Below, in pieces: positions 45,462 to 53,135 of a stretch of DNA of 64,000 bases (position 1 is the first letter of the stretch; the number at the start of each line of letters is the position of its first letter). This DNA is from WSZJ01 sp964590435 (GTDB taxonomy: Bacteria; Planctomycetota; MHYJ01; WSZJ01), in contig CAZPWT010000001.1 of the NCBI GenBank assembly GCA_964590435.1, positions 13,096 through 77,095 on the forward strand. The letters are read 5' to 3'. The notes beneath the pieces are model-generated. The model made no database searches and was not told the origin of the DNA. It was given only the letters and a program-made list of their open reading frames with translations. A program made the translations under genes and the position numbers.

Positions 45462-46547
45462 GTGAACCCCGAGATCCTGCACCTGTTCGCGTGGGACGTC
45501 GCCTACGAGCTGCCGCTCGCCGAGGCCTCCCGCGTCCTTGCGCCGGCCCGGGAAGCCGCGGTGGTCCCCGAGAAGGCGGCGCCGCGCGACATCCCGTCCG
45601 AGCGGTCGATCCACGTCGAGCTGCCCGACGTGCAGGCCGGGCCGCTCGTCATCGGGATCAGCGCCAACCTCTTCCAGTTCGGCGTCATCGCGCTCACCCT
45701 GCGGTACCGGGCCACGGGCGCAAAGCTCTCCGACTTCGCCTCGCACCACGACCCGCGGCTCGAGGGCGGCGCGTCGCTCGGCGCCATCGCTCGCAAGGCG
45801 CTCGACGGGCTCATGGAGCGCCTTCAGCCTCACCTCAAGCGCCCCCGCATCAGCCCCGAGCAGCCCGAGGCTTTCACCGTCTTCCGCTTCACCCCCGCGG
45901 ACGTCGGCATGAAGGACGCCGGGGCGTGGCTGATCGAGAACGGCCCGGACGTCGCGGGGCTGCTCACCGGCGAGTCGGACCCCGCGAGGCTATCGGCGAT
46001 GGAGGTCGAGGAGACGCTGGCGGAGCGGTACTCGTACTACCGCGACGACCTCGTCGTGATCGACTGGGACGCCGCGCTGATCGTCGACCCCGGGCCGGCG
46101 GCGGACGTGCTCCGCGTTTTCGAGCTCGCCAACCTGCAGCTCGTCGAGTACCGGCACTACGACCAGGAACTCGACCGCGTCGTCGGCCGCGCGTACGACG
46201 ATCTCGAGCGGCTCACCGGCCGGCGAATGTTTTCTTTTCGCGCGGGCGACCTCCTCCGCGAGCTCCGCGAACTCCGCGTCAGCGTCTCCGAGGTCGCCGA
46301 AGAGGTCGAGAACGCCACCAAGTACATCGGCGACTGGCACCTCGCGCGCCAGTACATGGGCTGCGCCGCCCGTTTCCACCTCCCCGAATGGCGCCGCACC
46401 GTCGAGGACCGCCTGAAGACCCTCGACGAACTTTACAACCTTGTCGCCGCAGAATCGTCCAACCAGAAGATGCTCATCCTGGAGACCGTCATCGTCATCC
46501 TCTTCATCGTCGATCTCGTCGTGCTGGCGATCGCGGCGCACCGTTGA
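45462..46547 (+). CDS. RMD1/DUF155-like membrane-anchored protein
   Basis: 361 residues from GTG 45462, preceded by GAGG. The C-terminal part (RRTVEDRLKTLDELYNLVA, then one membrane helix LILETVIVILFIVDLVVLAIA) closely resembles the C-terminal pattern of the RMD1/DUF155 family, in which a 'LE..i' motif begins the membrane anchor. DDLVVIDWDAALIVDP in the centre also fits. The N-terminal 150 residues are divergent. RMD1-like proteins in eukaryotes are mitochondrial and linked to translation or membrane organisation; bacterial roles are unknown. It sits between a zinc-ribbon membrane protein and a lipoprotein, and its stop overlaps the next start (TTGA). Confidence 0.6.
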   Translation: MNPEILHLFAWDVAYELPLAEASRVLAPAREAAVVPEKAAPRDIPSERSIHVELPDVQAGPLVIGISANLFQFGVIALTLRYRATGAKLSDFASHHDPRLEGGASLGAIARKALDGLMERLQPHLKRPRISPEQPEAFTVFRFTPADVGMKDAGAWLIENGPDVAGLLTGESDPARLSAMEVEETLAERYSYYRDDLVVIDWDAALIVDPGPAADVLRVFELANLQLVEYRHYDQELDRVVGRAYDDLERLTGRRMFSFRAGDLLRELRELRVSVSEVAEEVENATKYIGDWHLARQYMGCAARFHLPEWRRTVEDRLKTLDELYNLVAAESSNQKMLILETVIVILFIVDLVVLAIAAHR

Positions 46548-47932
46548 AGCGGGCGCTTCTGCTGGCGGTCGCTGTTTTCACCGCGGGTTGCGGCGGCGGC
46601 CCTGCGTCCCTCGAGGAACGGGCGCTTCAGCCCCTCGGGGACCGCGCGGAGCAGTTCCGCGCCGCGGCGGGGGCCGAGGGGGCGGACCGGGAAGCGTACT
46701 GGTGGCTGCTGTGGCGGGCGGCGCGGCGGCACACGGTGAACGGGCAGGAAGGATCGACGGTGGACGTCGAGGAGATCACGCCGGAGTTCCTGGCGAACCG
46801 TGTCGCGCAGGCGCGCGAGGTGCAGCGGTACCCGTGGGCGCCGCAGGACGAGGACGGCTGGCGCCGCGGGATCCTGATGTACCGGGTGGGGACCGAGAAG
46901 ATCTCGAACTGGCACGCATGGTGGCGGCAGGACGAGGCCGTGCGGCAGAAAGTCGACGCGTTCGCGGCGGGCTGGGCGGGGGACCGCGACGGGACGATGA
47001 AGGCGCTTCTGCACTACCTGAACGCCGAAGTGCTGGGCGCGAAGGCGAAAAAGGTCGCGCGCGGGTTGCCCGACCTGGATCCTGAATCCTGCGTAAAGGA
47101 AGGCGGCGGGCGGGGGACGGACCTGGCGATCGCCGCGGTGACGCTGTTCCGCGCGTGGGGCGTCCCGGCGGTCCTGATGCGCTGCCCGCTGGTGAACGGC
47201 GAGGCCGGCGGGGACGCGTGGGTCGCGATCCCCGGCACCGACATCTGGCTGCGGCCGGCCGACACGGAGCCCTCGTCGCCGGCGTATTTCGCCTGGCGCC
47301 GCGGCGACACGCGCCTGCCCAAGGTCTACTCGTGCGAGGACCGCAACGACTACCCGAACCTCGTCCCGCTCCGAGACGCACTTCCGTTCAAGACGCAGTA
47401 CGGTTTCGTGTGGCAGCCCGCCGCGGACGCGTCGGCGCAGTTGCCGGGCGCGGTCCCCGTCTCGCTGCCTGACCTGCCCGAGCCCGCGTTCCTCTCGCTC
47501 TTCGCCGGCGGCGGCTGGCTCGACGTCGCCCCCGGCCGCCTCCAGGAGGACGGCTCGACCGATTTCGGCCCGTGCGCCCCGGGCCTCCTCTACGTCCCGA
47601 CCACTCCCGGCCCGCGCGGCCTCCAGGCCCCCGCCGGCCCGCCGTTCGTCCTCAACCCCGACGGCTCCCGCACCGAATACCCCGGCGACGGCCCCGACGT
47701 GGAGTGGGAATGGACCCCGCCCGCCGACACCCCGGGCGCCAAGGCCTACGTCTGGGTCGAGGGCCGCTTCGCTCCCTCGCATTTCGTCGATCGCGACGGG
47801 AAGCGCCTGCTGGCCGGGCCGCGCAACGCAATGTGGCTGGTGTGGCGCGAAGGAAAAGAGAACGGCGGGCTCGGGAAGCCGGTCGGGCGGCCGTTCGTGG
47901 TCGGCGAGGGCGGAGTGGTGAAGGAGTTCTAG
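46544..47932 (+). CDS. Lipoprotein with transglutaminase-like fold
   Basis: 462 residues from TTG 46544-46546, chosen because it overlaps the upstream stop as TTGA and gives a perfect lipoprotein signal, MKRALLLAVAVFTAGC. Residues about 180-240 (TDLAIAAVTLFRAWGVPAVLMRC ... GDAWVAIPGTDIWLRPAD) have the layout of a transglutaminase core, in which a Cys helix is followed by R-x-x-G-[IV]-P-A and an H/A-W strand. The catalytic Cys and His positions are not clear, so it may be inactive. The C-terminal 200 residues are beta-rich and Pro/Gly-rich. Probably periplasmic. Last gene of the operon starting at 44687. Confidence 0.65.
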   Translation: MKRALLLAVAVFTAGCGGGPASLEERALQPLGDRAEQFRAAAGAEGADREAYWWLLWRAARRHTVNGQEGSTVDVEEITPEFLANRVAQAREVQRYPWAPQDEDGWRRGILMYRVGTEKISNWHAWWRQDEAVRQKVDAFAAGWAGDRDGTMKALLHYLNAEVLGAKAKKVARGLPDLDPESCVKEGGGRGTDLAIAAVTLFRAWGVPAVLMRCPLVNGEAGGDAWVAIPGTDIWLRPADTEPSSPAYFAWRRGDTRLPKVYSCEDRNDYPNLVPLRDALPFKTQYGFVWQPAADASAQLPGAVPVSLPDLPEPAFLSLFAGGGWLDVAPGRLQEDGSTDFGPCAPGLLYVPTTPGPRGLQAPAGPPFVLNPDGSRTEYPGDGPDVEWEWTPPADTPGAKAYVWVEGRFAPSHFVDRDGKRLLAGPRNAMWLVWREGKENGGLGKPVGRPFVVGEGGVVKEF

Positions 47933-47933
47933 G

Positions 47934-49685
47934 CTATTTCAGCCACGCGTCCTGCGCTTTCTTCTGCTCCTCCGTCGGCTTCTCCACGAACTTGAGCTGG
48001 TGGGTGATCTTCTTCTTCTCGCGCAGCGTCACCGTCTTCTCGACCAGGCGTTCGTTGCGGAAGAGCTGGAACGTGACCTTGTCCCCCGGCTTCTTCGAGT
48101 GGATGTAGGCCCAGAACGTCCCCGCGCGCAGCCGCTTGCCTTCCGCCGAGAGCAGCACGTCGCCTTCGTCGAACCCCGCCTCGGCCGCCGGGCCCTCCTC
48201 CGGGACGCGCGTGATCTTCACGAGGTCCTCGCCGATTCCCCAGCAGTCGAACCCCGGGTCGCTCTCGACCGCGTCGACGTGCGCCTCGTACGTGACGCCG
48301 ACGGACGGCATCACGTCCGCCAGGGGCAGCTCCTCGGTGCCGTACACGTACTTCGCGAAAAACTCCGTGAAGTCGCTTCCCGCCGCCTCGTTGACGATGG
48401 CGCAGAAGTCGTCCCCGGGGTAGCCCGCGTCCTTCGTCTTCTCGACCGCGAGCATCATGACGTCGTCGAGCGACTTCGCGCCGCCGGTGCGCTTCCGGAT
48501 CTCGAGGTCGAGCACGACGCCGACGATGTGGCCGGAGGTGTAGTAGGACACCTCGACGTTGTCGCCGTCGTCCGCGTCGTACCACGTCCGCCAGCTCGAC
48601 GCCGCCGGGCTCGTCCGCTTGCGCCCGTCGCGGCGCATCAGGTTGTTCAGCTCCTCCTGCACGAAGTTCAGGTACTCCTGCCGGTTCAGCACGCCGCCGC
48701 GCCGCATCCCGAGCCACGCGTACGTGTTCGTGAACCCCTCGTGCACGAACAGGTTGTGCGTCTGCACTTCCTTCGTGTAGTCGAACGGCCCGAGCTGCGC
48801 CGGGCGGATGCGCTTCACGTTCCACAGGTGGAAGAACTCGTGGGACACGACGAACAGGAAGCGGAGGTAGCGGTTGCGGTCGGGGAGCTCTTCGCCGTTG
48901 GCGACGATGGCGGTGGAGTTGAGGTGTTCGAGGCCGCCGGAGCCCCAGCGGGGGAACATGAGGAGGAAGACGTAGCGTTTGTAGGGGGGAGTTCCCATGG
49001 CCATGAGGTGGCCGTTGACGATCTTCTCGACGTCCTTGACGAGGGCGGCGCGGTCGCAGACGGGGTTGCCGTGGAGGACGACCTGGTGGAGGGCGCCACC
49101 GGCGGTGAATTCGCGGATGTCGAGGTCGCCCATGAGGAAGGGGGAGTCGACGAGGATATCGTAGTTCGGGGCGGCGAAGGTGTTTTCGCCGGGGGCGGGG
49201 TCGAGGCCGGTGGCGATCTTCCAGCCGGGGAGGGGGTGGACGCGGATGGTGGAGGGGGTGGCGATGGCGCCGACGGGGTACATGCAGATCCACGACGCGT
49301 GGAAGTACGCGTGGTCGTCGGTGAGGTCGGCGCCGGTGGCGGTGAGCTGGTGGGCGAAGACGCGGTAGCGGAGCGTGACGGCATTCGCGCCGCCGGTCTG
49401 GACGCGCCACGTCTGCTTGTCGACGAGCTCCCACTTGAGCTCGCCGGCCGCGGACTTCGCCGAGAAGTCGCGGACGTTCTTCGCGTGGTTCTGGATCTTG
49501 TAGTACCCCGGGGTCCAGGCGGGCATTGCTACGTCGATCGACGCGCCCTGGACGTCGCCGAGTTCCATGGTCATCTCGAAGGTGTGATTTTCCGGGCGCG
49601 GGGTTGCCACGTCATAAGAGATGGTGAGCGCGAGGGAAGGGAGGGCGGTGAGGAGGAGGAGAGCGGGGGAGAGGAGACGCGGCAT
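47934..49685 (-). CDS. M61-family (glycyl aminopeptidase-like) metallopeptidase with PDZ domain
   Basis: 583 residues from ATG 49683-49685 with AGGAG 9 bases upstream. Signal peptide MPRLLSPALLLLTALPSLA. The N-terminal M61 domain is followed by the zinc peptidase core: VVSHEFFHLWNVKRIRP (HExxH zinc site) and LFVHEGFTNTYAWL with the third ligand Glu. Then a helical domain and a C-terminal PDZ-like domain (GIGEDLVKITRVPEEGPAAEAGFDEGDVLLSAEGKRL). M61 enzymes cleave Gly/Ala-initiated substrates; here it is secreted. Converges tail to tail with the previous operon with one base between stops. Confidence 0.92.
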   Translation of the reverse strand: MPRLLSPALLLLTALPSLALTISYDVATPRPENHTFEMTMELGDVQGASIDVAMPAWTPGYYKIQNHAKNVRDFSAKSAAGELKWELVDKQTWRVQTGGANAVTLRYRVFAHQLTATGADLTDDHAYFHASWICMYPVGAIATPSTIRVHPLPGWKIATGLDPAPGENTFAAPNYDILVDSPFLMGDLDIREFTAGGALHQVVLHGNPVCDRAALVKDVEKIVNGHLMAMGTPPYKRYVFLLMFPRWGSGGLEHLNSTAIVANGEELPDRNRYLRFLFVVSHEFFHLWNVKRIRPAQLGPFDYTKEVQTHNLFVHEGFTNTYAWLGMRRGGVLNRQEYLNFVQEELNNLMRRDGRKRTSPAASSWRTWYDADDGDNVEVSYYTSGHIVGVVLDLEIRKRTGGAKSLDDVMMLAVEKTKDAGYPGDDFCAIVNEAAGSDFTEFFAKYVYGTEELPLADVMPSVGVTYEAHVDAVESDPGFDCWGIGEDLVKITRVPEEGPAAEAGFDEGDVLLSAEGKRLRAGTFWAYIHSKKPGDKVTFQLFRNERLVEKTVTLREKKKITHQLKFVEKPTEEQKKAQDAWLK

Positions 49686-49727
49686 GGAGGGGACTCCTGG
49701 GAAGGGTGACGCAGCGTGGGACAAAGG

Positions 49728-49844
49728 CCACGAAACGAAAAACGAAAAATGAAAAAGGAAAAACGAAAAGAAAACGGCCGGGCGTTCAGGGCCCGGCCGT
49801 GATTTTACTTTTTCTGTTTTTCTTTTTCGTTTTTCGTTTCGTGG
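49728..49844. repeat. Inverted repeat with CGAAAAA-type arms around a terminator hairpin
   Basis: Outer arms 49728-49749 and 49823-49844 are perfect 22-base reverse complements built of the words CGAAA/CGAAAAA. Inside, further degenerate GAAAAAGG/GAAAAAC words lie on the left and CTTTTTC words on the right. The core is a 10-bp GC hairpin (49774-49800). Lies between the M61 and purE genes. The left arm shares a 20-base stretch with the array at 25541-25590. Confidence 0.9.
49765..49800 (-). terminator. Intrinsic terminator of purE
   Basis: ACGGCCGGGC (49774-49783) pairs with GCCCGGCCGT (49791-49800) over a 7-base loop; on the minus strand TTTTCTTTTCG follows at lower coordinates. It lies 53 bases beyond the purE stop and is embedded in the larger inverted repeat. 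The other strand also runs into a T-rich stretch (GATTTTACTTTTT), so it may work both ways. Confidence 0.8.
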
Positions 49845-49853
49845 CGGTTGCCG

Positions 49854-50357
49854 CTATTCCTTCGCATGTCTCCTGGCCACCTCCGCATCTTTCTCCGCGA
49901 GCTTCGCGGCCGCTTTCTCCCTCTGGTCCACCAGCGCCTTCTTGAGCTTGCCATCCTCCACCGCGAGAATCTGCACCGCGAGCAGCGCCGCGTTCCGTGC
50001 GCCGTTCACGGCGACCGTCGCGACCGGCATCCCCCCCGGCATCTGCACCGTCGCCAGCAGCGCATCCAACCCGTCCATGATCCCCCCCGACAGCGGCACC
50101 CCGATCACCGGCCGCACCGTCCGCGCCGCCACCGCCCCCGCCAGGTGCGCCGCCATCCCCGCCCCGCAGATGAACGCCTTGCACTCCCGCTCCTCCGCTT
50201 CACGCAGGAACTTGTCCAGCGCCGCAGGGGTCCGGTGAGCAGACAGTACCCGGATCTCGTACGCGATCTTGAACTCGTGAAGCGCGTCGGCGGCTTTCTT
50301 CATCGTCTCGAGGTCGGAGTCCGACCCCATCAGGATGGCGACCTGGATTTTGTCCAT
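49854..50357 (-). CDS. purE: 5-(carboxyamino)imidazole ribonucleotide mutase (class I PurE)
   Basis: 167 residues. Moves the carboxylate from N5-CAIR to give CAIR in purine synthesis. The class I signatures are clear: ILMGSDSDLETMKKAADAL (phosphate loop), VLSAHRTPAALDKF with the active-site His, ICGAGMAAHLAGAVAARTVRPVIGVP and SIVQMPGG-like TVQMPGGMPVATVAVN. Slightly longer C-terminal helix (AEKDAEVARRHAKE) than usual. GAGGAG precedes ATG by 9 bases. No purK is adjacent. Followed by an intrinsic terminator inside a large inverted repeat. Confidence 0.96.
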   Translation of the reverse strand: MDKIQVAILMGSDSDLETMKKAADALHEFKIAYEIRVLSAHRTPAALDKFLREAEERECKAFICGAGMAAHLAGAVAARTVRPVIGVPLSGGIMDGLDALLATVQMPGGMPVATVAVNGARNAALLAVQILAVEDGKLKKALVDQREKAAAKLAEKDAEVARRHAKE

Positions 50358-50442
50358 GGCGGGTTTCTCCTCTAGGAAGGGCCGCGAGGATAGCGGGACT
50401 CGGGAAGTCATGTCCAATCCCAGAGCGTCCATCAACCATCGG

Positions 50443-50578
50443 TCCCTTTCCCTTACCCTTTCCCTTACCCTTTCCCTTGCCCTTTCCCTTTCCCTTGCCC
50501 TTGCCCTTGCCCTTGCCCGCGAGCCCTGGCGGTAAGCCGACCGGGAAAGGGCAAGGGAAAGGGCAAGGGAAAGGGCAA
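50443..50578. repeat. Inverted arrays of a G-run 12-mer upstream of purE
   Basis: Right array 50543-50578 is three perfect copies of GGGAAAGGGCAA. The left array 50443-50518 is the reverse-complement word CCCTTTCCCTTA/G in about six degenerate copies ending in a string of CCCTTG. The 24 bases between are GC-rich. The right arm holds six GGG runs with 3-base spacers on the plus strand, and the left arm holds the same on the minus strand, so either could fold as a G-quadruplex as well as pair. Lies between purE and the divergent propeller lipoprotein gene. Confidence 0.9.
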
Positions 50579-50615
50579 CGACCACACTCACTTCAGCCAC
50601 CCCACACCAATGTCC

Positions 50616-50621
50616 GATAAT
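50616..50621 (+). promoter_or_regulatory. -10-like box before the beta-propeller lipoprotein gene
   Basis: GATAAT ends 11 bases before the ATG at 50633; TACAAC (50625-50630) is a second candidate. No Shine-Dalgarno before the ATG. Confidence 0.35.
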
Positions 50622-50632
50622 CTCTACAACGC

Positions 50633-51541
50633 ATGCGCGCCGCGCCCTCTCTCTGCCTCCTCGCCGCCCTCGCCGGGTGCAATTTCCCCGACCCGGACCT
50701 CCGGCCCGCGCCGCCGAGGAGGGCGGCGTTTGGTGAGGCGGGGCTTGTGCTCAACCTGGAAGCAGACCAGGACTCAGTCATCGTGTTTGGCGACTCCGTG
50801 CTAAGTCGGCGCGGTGACCTGGTCCTCGTGGGTCATGGACAGCTCGAATCGATTACCCAGAGCGGCTTGCCGCACTGGGAGAGCTCTCCTCCCGAGACCA
50901 TCGCCCGGGATCCTGCGATCTCGAAGGACCAGCGCAGATTCGCCTGGGTCTCGGTGGATCGCCTCGCTGCTGATACCCGGCATCCGCGCATTTTCGTTGC
51001 GGACAGCGTCTCGAATCCCGCCCAAGTGCTCGCGACGGATGAGATGGACTGCGCGCACCCCGCATTCTCACCGGATGCAGCGTCCCTGGTCTGGCAGCAG
51101 GTCATCGATCTCGGTGGACGGCTCTGGATCACAAACCTCGAGACGAATCTCCGCACGTTCGTGACAGAAGGGACGCATCCCTCCTGGTCCCCCGACGGCC
51201 GGTGGATCGCCTTCGAGTCCGGCACTCCTCCCTCCATCTACAAAGTCCGCCCTGACGGCACGGAGCGCACCCGCCTCACCGACAACCGCGACGCCCGCCG
51301 CCCGACCTGGTCCCCCGACTCCCTCTGGATCGCCTTCGGCCAGTTCGACGCCGATGGCCACGCCGACGATATCTGGGCCGTTCGCGCCGACGGCTCGCGC
51401 TTCCTGCGCGTCACATGGGACCCCGCCCCCGAGTGGGACCCCTGCTGGGCCCCCGACGGCCGAATCCTATTCACAACCATCCGCAACGGCTCCCAGGGGA
51501 TCTGGGCAGTCGCGCCGGAGAACACGGAGCTCCTGAAATGA
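50633..51541 (+). CDS. TolB-like WD40/PD40 beta-propeller lipoprotein
   Basis: 302 residues. Lipoprotein signal MRAAPSLCLLAALAGC. At least four PD40-type propeller repeats follow: HPAFSPDAASLVW, HPSWSPDGRWIAFES, RPTWSPDSLWIAFGQ and DPCWAPDGRILFTT, each ending in an x-W-x-V strand, as in the C-terminal domain of TolB. It lacks the TolB N-terminal domain, so is a small propeller of unknown partner. The TGA overlaps the ATG of the next gene (ATGA), making a three-gene operon with a second lipoprotein and a tyrosine recombinase. Confidence 0.82.
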   Translation: MRAAPSLCLLAALAGCNFPDPDLRPAPPRRAAFGEAGLVLNLEADQDSVIVFGDSVLSRRGDLVLVGHGQLESITQSGLPHWESSPPETIARDPAISKDQRRFAWVSVDRLAADTRHPRIFVADSVSNPAQVLATDEMDCAHPAFSPDAASLVWQQVIDLGGRLWITNLETNLRTFVTEGTHPSWSPDGRWIAFESGTPPSIYKVRPDGTERTRLTDNRDARRPTWSPDSLWIAFGQFDADGHADDIWAVRADGSRFLRVTWDPAPEWDPCWAPDGRILFTTIRNGSQGIWAVAPENTELLK

Positions 51542-52254
51542 AATCGCTCACCTGGCTTCTCCCGCTCGCCCTCTGCGGATGCCTCGGCGATACGTACCGC
51601 AACCCCGACCCCAACCCGTTCAAGGCCGTCCGGCGCGTCGCCGTCGCGCCGTTCCTCGACCGCACCGCTTCCAAGGGCTTCGACGCCGCGAAGGCCGCCG
51701 ATGCGTTCGCTTCGGAACTCCTCATGCACCCCGGCTTCGAGGTCGTCCGGCCGGCGCAGGTTGTCGACGCGGCGGCGGGGAAGGGGCTCAGGCTCGAGAC
51801 CGCGGAGGATTACCTGGCGGTCGCGAACGCGCTCGACGCCGATGCGATCGTCGTCGCCGAGGTGACCGAGCTGAACTCGTACTACCCCCCGCGGACGACG
51901 GTCGCGCTCCAGTTCCTCGTCACCGAGCGCCCCAAGGCGCCGCCGGAGAATCTGGAAGCGCACGTCGTCAGCGCCCGCCCCCTCGCGATTTCGCCGAGCG
52001 TCGCGCCGCACGTCGACCAGTCGTTCGAGCTCGTCGCCGACGCCGCCAACGACAACGTCAAGGACGAGCTCGAGTCGTTCGCCGAAGCGCGCGTCGCCGA
52101 CGATTCGCCGTGGCGCGACGGGGAAGGGGTCGCCCGCGCCCGCGAGCCGTACTGGCGCTTCGTCTGCGCCCTCGTGGTCGACCGCATCCTCGGGCTCGAG
52201 CGGGCCCGCCGGCAGCGCACCGAGATGAAATGGCACAACGCGGAGCATCCATGA
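51538..52254 (+). CDS. Outer-membrane-type lipoprotein, GNA1162/LpoB-like
   Basis: 238 residues. Lipoprotein signal MKSLTWLLPLALCGC. The mature N-part (RRVAVAPFLDRTASKGFDAAKAADAFASELLMHPGFEVVRPAQV) and ALDADAIVVAEVTELNSYYPPRT match the alpha/beta fold shared by CsgG-, LpoB- and GNA1162-like lipoproteins, in which an N-terminal strand 'VAVLPF' is followed by a helix and an 'F.VV....' strand. The C-terminal region is helical (FVCALVVDRILGLERARR). Probably anchored to the outer membrane; the role is unknown. Coupled at both ends by ATGA overlaps. Confidence 0.7.
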   Translation: MKSLTWLLPLALCGCLGDTYRNPDPNPFKAVRRVAVAPFLDRTASKGFDAAKAADAFASELLMHPGFEVVRPAQVVDAAAGKGLRLETAEDYLAVANALDADAIVVAEVTELNSYYPPRTTVALQFLVTERPKAPPENLEAHVVSARPLAISPSVAPHVDQSFELVADAANDNVKDELESFAEARVADDSPWRDGEGVARAREPYWRFVCALVVDRILGLERARRQRTEMKWHNAEHP

Positions 52255-53126
52255 CCTGGGACGAAGCGGTCGATTCCTTCCTCGAGCACCTCCGCCGCCG
52301 CAACGTCTCCCCGGAGACGTCGCGCGCCTACGCCTCGGACCTGGCCGGCATGGGGGAAACGCTCGCGCGCCCCGACCCCGCCACGCTCGACCCTCTCGCG
52401 CTCCGGCGCTTCCTCGCGAAACTCCGCGACGACGGCTTCCAGAAGTCCTCGATCGCCCGCAAACTCGCCTGCGCCCGCTCGCTGTGCCGCCACCTCCACC
52501 GCCTCGGCGTCCTCGCGGAAAACCCCGGCCGCGCGCTTCGCACTCCGCGCCTCGAGCGCCGCCTGCCGAAGGCGCTGACCGAGCCCGAGGTCGAGGAATT
52601 TCTCGGCGGCCCGAAAGGGCACACGAAGGCGGCGAAGCGCGACCGGGCGATCCTGGAGACGTTCTACTCGACCGGCTGCCGCATCGCGGAGCTTGCGGCT
52701 CTCTCGCGCGAGGACGTCGATCTCGGCAGCGGCGTCGTGCGGCTGCGGGGAAAGGGGCGCAAGGAGCGCCTCGCGGTCCTCGGCGCGCCGGCGCTCGCCG
52801 CCGTCCGCACGGCGATCGAATGCTGGCCGGGCGGGGAAGCGGTCTTCGCGAACAAGTCCGGCCGGCGGCTGTCGATCCGCGGGGTGCGGCGGGTCGTGGA
52901 GAAGTACGCGCTCCGCGCCGGGATTTCCAAGCGCATCACGCCGCACACGTTCCGCCACTCGTTTGCGACGCACATGCTGGACCGGGGCGCCGACCTCCGG
53001 AGCGTGCAGGAGCTCCTCGGCCACGCGAATATCCAGACGACCCAGATCTACACGCAGGTCACCACGGCGCGGATGAAGGAAGTCTACGGCAAGGCGCACC
53101 CGAGGGCGGCCCGGCCGAAAGCCTGA
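52251..53126 (+). CDS. xerC: XerC/XerD-family tyrosine recombinase
   Basis: 291 residues, full length. N-terminal SAM-like DNA-binding domain (FLEHLRRRNVSPETSRAYASDL, LALRRFLAKLRDDG) and catalytic domain with all six residues: Arg in GCRIAELAAL, Lys in RGKGRKER, HTFRHSFATHML (His and Arg), GHANIQTTQIY (His) and the Tyr nucleophile in TQIYTQV. Resolves chromosome dimers at dif, so is most likely the housekeeping Xer; nothing mobile surrounds it. Whether it is XerC or XerD is not decided by sequence alone. Starts with an ATGA overlap on the preceding lipoprotein. Confidence 0.88.
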   Translation: MTWDEAVDSFLEHLRRRNVSPETSRAYASDLAGMGETLARPDPATLDPLALRRFLAKLRDDGFQKSSIARKLACARSLCRHLHRLGVLAENPGRALRTPRLERRLPKALTEPEVEEFLGGPKGHTKAAKRDRAILETFYSTGCRIAELAALSREDVDLGSGVVRLRGKGRKERLAVLGAPALAAVRTAIECWPGGEAVFANKSGRRLSIRGVRRVVEKYALRAGISKRITPHTFRHSFATHMLDRGADLRSVQELLGHANIQTTQIYTQVTTARMKEVYGKAHPRAARPKA

Positions 53127-53135
53127 ACGCCGGCC

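Noticed and set aside
52251..53126. Mobile element or integron marked by the tyrosine recombinase
   Set aside because: No attachment repeats, cassette array or cargo genes; length and motifs fit housekeeping XerC/D and it is coupled to lipoprotein genes.
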